Positions 17,501-23,330 of a DNA stretch of 23,330 bases are shown here, in pieces (positions within the stretch are counted from its first letter, which is position 1; every line of letters starts with the position of its first letter). The translations under genes and the position numbers were made by a program. The notes beneath the pieces were generated by a model. The model was not told the origin of the DNA. It ran no database searches and saw nothing but the letters and a program-made list of their open reading frames with translations. Origin of the DNA: Multifurca ochricompacta (Eukaryota > Basidiomycota > Agaricomycetes > Russulales > Russulaceae); contig WTXG01000439.1 in the NCBI GenBank assembly GCA_022496185.1, forward strand, positions 1-23,330, given 5' to 3'.

Positions 17501-17875
17501 TATGGCCTGTGCGGGTGGAAACACCTGAAAGAGAACATGTTGTAAGCCGGTCATAGCGAATGGGCAACACCAATTAGGACTCACGGAACCAATGCCATTT
17601 ACGAGTGGTGCGCCGTTGGTGAGGGCGAGGAGTATATTCACAGTTGGTTTCAGTTCCCTTAGAAGCCGCGTCTTGTGATTGCCATTTCGGAACTTGTTAA
17701 ACAAAGACGATCCTCCTTGAAGTACGTCGATCACGGCGTCCACGGTGCGACATTCTTTCAGCTTGTCGACACGCTGGTGTTCGGACAGTTTTATATCTGT
17801 GTTTGTAAGATACTGATCCAGGGCGGCATCTAGGATGAGTTTGAAATGAGAAGAGGAGGCAGGAGCTGAAGACAT
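14536..17875 (-). pseudogene. Goodbye-NACHT-ankyrin NLR, copy B; ankyrin half intact, NACHT half broken
   Basis: STAND NTPase with start ATG at 17875 and stop at 14536. In order: a Goodbye domain (FKLILDAALDQYL, PTVNILLALTN, VDVLLS, DNYDSLLNLFESMQGFLIRL, VEILVKTMAELL), a linker WLSPPDPSTNHNI, Walker A AGSGKSI (about 16741-16758), and NACHT strands YLGYFYCDFRDKEKQN and IIIDALDE. Then come LPKTLDETYEATLRRIND, RPLRVEEVATMLEFDF, FAHFSVREFLTSDRL and eight ankyrin repeats. Introns include 17525-17584 and 16029-16086, and one splits the Walker A Asn codon. Relative to copy A, single bases are missing near 15767, 15781, 16228, 16345 and 16381, which interrupts NACHT; the last 394 codons (15720-14539) are open. 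Whether this makes a product depends on whether those indels are real. Confidence 0.85.
14539..15222 (-). repeat. Near-identical 99-bp ankyrin-coding repeats (seven units)
   Basis: Six complete 33-residue units plus a 30-residue final unit follow the pattern xYxYPLQxAIxxGHVEIVKxLLDxGADVNAKGG. Units differ mainly at position 1 (N/R/Y), position 3 (R/G), positions 11-12 (AF or DK), position 20 (W/S) and position 24 (H/R/C). The repeat just before (HPIYYAALCGFPQLVKWLV) is diverged, and the last is capped by EHGARINV. DNA identity between units is high, indicating recent duplication or gene conversion within the array. The segment forms the presumed ligand-sensing domain of copy B. Confidence 0.93.
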
Positions 17876-17895
17876 GAAGCTAGACTGGGTTATGA

Positions 17896-18349
17896 GAAAA
17901 AGTGTTGAGATGGGCCGGTAGCGACCGGATAGTAGTTCAGGACTGGGCAGCCGGACTCCCGGGTGGACTCGATCTAATGATCGTGATAAGATGACCTAAA
18001 GTGCGTTCACTAACTGATTTAGATACAATTCCACATTGCACGCGCAGCACATTCCTTCTCACATCTTGTCACAAGTAAATGGGACTATTTACTGTAATGA
18101 TTTTCACGTTTTTATGTAGTATAAAAAGTCGATACTTTGTAGGCATTCACTTCAGTTTTGACCACAACAACTGAAGTGAGTATTAGCATCTTATCTTTAC
18201 CATAGTTAGCTAACGCTTAGTAATAGCCTATCCGCTATCTACATAGGTAAAGATACAAATTGATATATTAGTTTTGACCACAACAACTGAACCTATCCGC
18301 CATCTACATAGATAGCTAAACCCTTTTATAGTTGCGTTTTGTTAGTAAG
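17896..18349 (-). mobile_element. Insertion of repetitive DNA in the 5' flank of copy B
   Basis: Copies A and B align on both sides (GACTGGGTTATG at 17884 and AGGATCCCTGGG at 18350), but about 450 bases here have only about a dozen counterparts in A. The inserted DNA is, in reverse orientation, related to the dispersed sequence at 2405-2570. It holds two direct copies of TTTTGACCACAACAACTGAA (18156 and 18273) and two of a CCTATCCGC.ATCTACATAG motif. A perfect 10-bp stem lies at 18148-18178 (CACTTCAGTT...AACTGAAGTG). No coding capacity or clear target duplication was found. It sits just upstream of B's start codon, so it probably displaces the promoter. Confidence 0.6.
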
Positions 18350-18663
18350 AGGATCCCTGGGAAAGGTGGCAGATGGTTATCGACGGATTATGTATAGATA
18401 GCCGCCTAAAAGCGATGATAGACGCTGGGATGTAGAGGTGACAAGAGGCAACATAGATGCTGCATCTTGGAGGACCAGTGAGACCAAACTTTGCAGATGG
18501 GGCACCAGAATGGGCCATGACTGACCATCTGGCTTTTTTTTTTAAAAAAATCGATTTTTATACTAGGAGAGTGAGAGAAGTATAACTACAAAGGAACGTG
18601 TCGTATAATTGTCTTTAACTGACGCACTTTAGATTAGATTATCTTATCACGATCATAGGTGAC
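18350..18663. other. Rest of the 5' flank of NLR copy B, shared with copy A
   Basis: Bases 18350-18535 match 2144-2330. From 18555 to 18660 there is a shortened copy of the dispersed sequence seen at 2465-2570 (GTGAGAGAAGTATAACTAC, GACGCACTTTAGATTA). It lacks the inverted-repeat transposon that follows this sequence in copy A. No gene is seen. Confidence 0.6.
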
Positions 18664-18680
18664 GAGGCATGAAAGAAGGC

Positions 18681-18885
18681 CCTGGAGTACGACCCACCAC
18701 CGACCTCGCGAGCCGGATCAAATCCAAGTCGGTGATGTCGGGTAAGTTCACCTTCACACTTTGACCCCGCACCTTACTTTCCTTCCCCTTTACACTCCTG
18801 TCTCTGTACACATACTTTCTCCACCATATTTTCCCCTACCAAGGGCTTGAAGCGCGAATAAACTCGATTTCAAAAAAAGAAAAAA
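18681..18885 (+). mobile_element. SINE-like retroposon with 17-bp target site duplication
   Basis: It is flanked by perfect copies of GAGGCATGAAAGAAGGC (18664-18680 and 18886-18902). It ends in GCGCGAATAAACTCGATTTC plus an interrupted A tail. A pol III B-box-like GGATCAAATCC sits at 18715-18725 (consensus GGTTCGANTCC, two changes). The region CGGTGATGTCGGGTAAGTTCACC and the 3' end match the element at 2727-3092, although the two have different flanking duplications and so inserted independently. The copy is 205 bp and may be 5'-truncated or internally shorter than the other. Confidence 0.8.
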
Positions 18886-18902
18886 GAGGCATGAAAGAAG
18901 GC

Positions 18903-19211
18903 AAATTAAATTTGTTTATTTATTTTTTCCATGTCAGGTGAGAGTGCATATGTGGCGTGGAATATACGTTTCCCACGCCTACGAGAATAGCCGGCCTGGG
19001 CCAGGGTACTGACATGCAGGCTTCTGACTGGGACTAACAATGTTAAAATGATTATTATTTTTGGTTCTGGTTCAAGGACGTGTCAACTTTGCATCTCTTT
19101 TTGATCACGAAGGGTAGTTGCATCGGAATCAAGCAGTATCGATCTCTCTCTAAACGGACAACACAAATTTGTTACTGCACAACTTGGGTGATATCTATGC
19201 CACGTCATCAT
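18903..19211. other. Intergenic, 3' side of the DUF3638 gene; no gene recognised
   Basis: AT-rich at its left end (18903-18935). There is a short inverted GGCGTGGAA...TTCCCACGCC at about 18955-18982. The rest presumably includes the 3' untranslated region of the minus-strand gene to the right. No frame with recognisable motifs is seen. Confidence 0.4.
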
Positions 19212-22200
19212 TCAAGACGAGGAGCCCAACATCGCCTCCTCACTCAACGGACGAGCATTTAATACCTGCCCAAGGTGTGTCCTCTCGTATCCCATGCCCT
19301 TCCGTCGTAGCCCTATAAGCTTCTTTAATATAGATATCTTACTCGTCTTGAACGGAGATCCCTTCCCGGTGCGGTGTTCTGGAGGTACAAAGCCATCCAT
19401 TTCACTATATCCCGCCTCTGGATGTGCCATTGACATCGCAAGAAGAGTGCACACCCCCGTGTAATCCTCTCTGGTGTCAAAGTAGAGTTGCCCCGCAAAT
19501 AAGTTCAGCTCCGTTCGAATGTGCGTGGGAACTGTCCACGCCGGTGTCGGTAAATCCGGGATGGAATAGAATGTGAGATCGGAGAAGGAACGCATCGAGG
19601 TTGTGACTCTCGGTGCGTATAAATGAAGTCTGACTTTCTCGCTCTCGCGAATTACTGGAAGGAGCTCATTCGCTTCATGCGGACTAATCACGATGAATGT
19701 GCTGTTCCTCCCCGATCCGCTCGAGAGTATCCAGTTCACCGGGCGAAGATAATCCGTCAAGCCCGTGCCGGTCGAATTCATAGTCGTGGTGGCGAAATCT
19801 GCCGTCGCGAGAGGAGAAGGGGACCAGTCCACCATCGAATCCAGCTCCTCGTCAATGCCAAGGGGAGCAAAGAGTGGGAGGATGTACTTCGAGGAGCTCG
19901 GAATCTCCCCGGTCGCAACGAAAGTGCGGATGTCCTCATGGATAAGATGCTGAGCTAGCTGGACCTTCCCGGGGCGCTCTAGGTGATGTTCCCGCTGGAT
20001 CTCGTGATTGACTTCACGCTCTTGCTCCTCCGCCATCCTGACGTCCACAAAATCCATCGCTCCAAGATGCTTCACTCGTTCGCCTATGGCTGGGATATCG
20101 TTTATCTCCGGATTTATCCCAGTGCTTGAAACAGTATCGTATGTTTCTTCCAAGGTTCGCGACTCGGGTTGTAGCCATGCGTTTTTGAGAACTTTCACGT
20201 TTCCAGAGGACTTGTACTGTTTGTATGCCTTGAAGCGTTTATGGTGATCAAGGCCTTGCTCTGCCCAGTGTGGGAGGTGATGACGGATGTCTTCACATGT
20301 CTCGTACATCGCCCAGCGAACGACGTCCAATACTCGGATCCGACTTCCAAATGCTCTTCCGTTCGGAATAAGGCTTCGGATCCTACGATCGACTTCACCA
20401 GGCGCAAAGAACATTACAGAATGACCCTTCCCCAGTTGACGCATCCGCATGCACCCTGTATCGAAGTCACTCTTTGGCCCTTTGGCTACTCGGTCTGCTC
20501 ACCTTGTAACAATCTATCTTTAGTCACCTTCGGACCGAGAGTGACAGCTGCACGTGTTCCTTGAGGAAGTTTCAGGTCGGTTCCTCGAGTGTGCGCGTCG
20601 TCTAGGTAGACTACGCATTTGTCGAGCTGCCTGTTGAAAGGAGAGGAGATAAAAGGTTGTATGGTCCCGTCCTGGGTGAGCACGGTGAGATGGTCGTCGT
20701 CGTTGAAGAAGATAGCTGCGGAGATATCGGGTAGAAGAGAGAGCCAGTGTTGTGCCAAGTCTTGGTTTTGAAGCTCGAGCATCTGAGCTCCTACGTCGAG
20801 CAATACCCGAATTGGGGGGTTCTGGTTGACGATGCGTTGCAAGAAAGCTTCTGCGGGTTCTCGTTCACCGTTTTCCCCTTCGGTACACTCATAGTAGTTG
20901 TTTTCGGACTGAAGGAGGTACTGCAAAACAAGTGCGTTCGTGCTGAGCTGTGATGCGGGGTCTTCCTGGTTGATTGACGTTGGCAATAGGTATCGATTGT
21001 CGTTTGTTCCGCTGAAACCAGTCGTAACGTTCTTCTTCTCTTCCACTAAGTCCCAGCCTGAGGTAGGTAATTTCGATGGGAATTCCCTTGCCGCTCGAGG
21101 GAAGACCACATATGACAAGTAGAAATCCACCACTCTAGTATTCCTCGAGAAGAGCGGCATAAGGAACTCATCGACTTGGGCTTCATCCATCTGGTTCACG
21201 CCGTTAAGCTGGCATAAAGCTGTGGGAAGGTCTCGCTCAAATCCCACCCAGTGGTCGTATTCAATTTCCGGATTGTCGATCTTGGCTAGCAAGTCGAAGC
21301 AGAGGAGTAATTGATCCCTCGTCAAACCGCCATAATAATAACTTAGACAGGTTAGTGTGATGGCAACGTCTGGGTGGCCAAATTCAGCTCTCAAGCTCGG
21401 AACATCCTGCGTGCCCCTTCAGCGGTCTATCGGCGATCAGCTAGCTTAATATAACATACCTTGGCACGATAAGGTACTGCCAACAACGTCCTGCTGGAAT
21501 CGAGACCATAGTCGACCCTCCAACGTCTTGCTTTGAGCACATAGTAGAGAATGCCTTCACCATCCATCAAGAGCCCGCGGAGCAAGAGAATACCATTCCA
21601 CAGACTAGTCCCAGAGCAGTGCGAGTGGATCAAACTACGATCTTCGTCTGAAACCCGTTTCTGGGTTATGAACCGGCGAGTGGCCTCCCGAACAGGGGGT
21701 GGGAGAACGGTCAGCGGAAGATTAATAGTGCGCCGCTTAGAGCGTCATCGACGATGAGGGAAGAGATCTTTTGAGAGATGGTTGATCAAGAATTCGCATG
21801 ATAGGAAATTCTTTCTGAGTCTGATCGAGTTCGAACCTCTTTGGAAGCTGGCGTGTAACTGTGCGGCGTGAGCTCTTAACCGGCTGAGCACCTGTTGTAT
21901 CGTGGTCCACCGACTGGGATGATCGTCGACAGGCATTTGCTTGCCTGCAGTATAAACCAATTGGTAGCGCACATGAAGGATTTCGTCACTCTCGTCAAGC
22001 ACATCACGGGATGCCTCGGTCACCCAGTCCTGTAACGCCCCCAGGTCATGAGCTATGGCGCGTTTCTCACGGTTTCCAGTGGACGTGAGGACGGTGTCGA
22101 TGTGCATGAGTTTTGTGAAAGGATATGCTCAGGCTGGACAACAAGGACGCCACCTTCGGCGACGCATCGTTTGTAAAGATCTCGGATGGTTTGAATTAGG

Positions 22201-23330
22201 GAATGCTCATGCGCAGACTACGAGAGAATGGAACGTAGAAGATGGGCCGGTTGGCCAGAAACGAAAGTCGGCTAGTGAGCAGGTGGAACATCTGGTTTGA
22301 TAAGGGCTTGAGAGTCACAATTCTTACAAGATTCGAGCCGCTGGCAAGAGAGGAAGCAACAAAGGGTACGATGACAGATGATTTTCCCTCCCCCATGTTG
22401 AGTTGCAGGGATATGTTTCGTTTAGAACTCGGAGATATCATCTCGCGCGCGACAGTCAGTTGGATGGGACGAGCCAGTATATTTGCTTCGATCTGTGGGT
22501 GGTGGTGCCGTCCTCAGTCATAGACCTCTCACAAAAGTGACACGCACGAACCTGGATCAGTAGCCAATCAGGAGTCGAGTCTGCTGCCACATCCTGCAAA
22601 CTGTTCCAGCCTCTCGAATGAGCTCCTCATATTGCTGTCTCGAAAAAAATTCAAGCAAGCGCTGGGACTGTTGATATTGGAGGAAAGCCGTTGCGTAGCG
22701 CGTGATTGCGATTTTCCACCCATCAGGTAGTGTGCGAATGCGATCGTGGGCCAATTGACGTAAGATGGACCTCGGTGATATTCGCGGCCATAGTCCGGCA
22801 ATTCTGGAGAGATCTCCACAGTTTGAGATGGAGAAAGAGCTGTCACAATCTCTGAAAAATCATATTCTTCCTGAGAGAACAGTGTCGCGATAACGGCGCA
22901 GTGATTCGTAGGCAGAGGCGTCTTTCCTCAAAAGTTCCTTGTGACTCTTGTCCAAATCGTTTCCATAGAGCTGCAACAACGACCCTTGGGAATGTTGAAA
23001 TTCCTGAATAAGGCTTTCGAGGCCATCTGAAGTAGCAGTTAAGAAGCCGCTTTCGGCTGTCGCAGTGAAAAGAATGCTGCGATCGGGCGAGTATGTGAGC
23101 TCATCGAGTGTTGATGTAGTTGGAACGTCGGTACGGGACGTCAGAACGTCTTGAATCGAATAAGTGGATGCTCTGGAAGGGTTGGCCATGAAGTGGGGCG
23201 AGAATACATATGACACGGCGGCGGCACGGAGACATTCCGTCATGATGGTTTTCTTCTAGAATGCTTTGCAATTGTAGCAATGCTCTCTAAGCTTGACATT
23301 CCGAGAAATAGACTGTAAGTACCTCTCTAC
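19212..23330 (-). CDS. Giant DUF3638/DUF3645 protein, C-terminal part; 5' end off window, several frame breaks
   Basis: Fungal proteins of this family are usually around 3,000 residues; biological function is not established. Visible in order: SLIQEFQHSQGSLLQLYGNDLDKSH, GLWPRISPRSILRQL, STPDWLLIQ, then DUF3638 with a P-loop-like LNMGEGKSSVIVP (GEGKS near 22381-22395), LVRIVTLKPLS and VPFSRS, and VLVVQPEHIL. ESDEILHVRYQLVYT and GILLLRGLLMDGEGILYY follow. DUF3645 comes next (EFGHPDVAITLTCLSYYYGGLT, TTGFSGTNDNRYLLP, VLLDVGAQMLE, VVYLDDAHTRGTDLKLP, RMRQLGKGHSVMFFAP), then the tail LNLFAGQLYFDTREDY to the stop at 19212. Introns: 22493-22551, 21407-21459 and 20456-20502. The last 730 codons read cleanly once the introns at 20456 and 21407 are removed. 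Frame changes occur near 22860, 22805, 22605, 22228, 22128 and 21750. Confidence 0.87.

Noticed and set aside
22855..22865. In-frame stop (TGA) in the DUF3638 gene
   Set aside because: The adjacent frame carries a family-like FSEIVTALSPSQTVE segment, so two small frame changes explain the region better than a nonsense codon.

Overview
The window looks like a transposon-rich accessory region of a filamentous fungus, most likely an Agaricomycete (Basidiomycota). Three things point there: short GT-AG introns of about 47-90 bases in every host gene, STAND/NLR genes with a Goodbye-NACHT-ankyrin layout, and a Ty3/gypsy chromovirus of the Tf1/sushi type. I saw no bacterial operon structure, tRNA or CRISPR array.

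Layout, left to right. (1) 1-2113, minus: a Goodbye-NACHT NLR (copy A) whose 3' part lies off the window. (2) 2114-3588: its 5' flank, then a non-autonomous DNA transposon with long terminal inverted repeats (2573-3446) that carries a SINE (2727-3092). (3) 3589-11818, plus: a flavin-dependent monooxygenase gene, decayed, and cut near its start by a full-length LTR retrotransposon (3658-9955, minus) flanked by a 5-bp duplication TTGCC. (4) 11819-12549: no gene seen. 12550-12703: a dense run of perfect hairpins. (5) 12871-13309, minus: a broken ankyrin tail (fragment C). (6) 14536-17875, minus: a second NLR (copy B), ending in eight ankyrin repeats of which seven are near identical. (7) 17876-18902: B's 5' flank, with a 0.45-kb insertion absent from copy A and a second SINE with a 17-bp target duplication. 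(8) 19212 to the right edge, minus: the C-terminal part of a giant DUF3638/DUF3645 protein.

The retrotransposon is the best resolved object. Its two 316-bp LTRs read as identical. It has a polypurine tract, a 12-nt primer-binding site complementary to its own predicted RNA 5' end (self-priming, as in Tf1), a textbook -1 frameshift site between gag and pol (GGGTTTT, 5-nt spacer, hairpin), gag with a zinc knuckle, protease, RT, RNase H, integrase, a chromodomain and a further 3' ORF. Apart from the gag-pol site it has five single-base breaks inside gag and pol and a frame change in the integrase C-terminal region, plus one before the 3' ORF; every one is a -1 shift. Host genes in the window also carry many small indels. 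Either the region is decaying or the assembly retains base-level errors, so intact/pseudogene calls should be read with that in mind.

The NLRs A, B and C are products of local duplication; A and B also share 5' flanking DNA. The near-identical ankyrin units in B, with variation at a few positions, fit the repeat shuffling known in fungal NLRs involved in non-self recognition.
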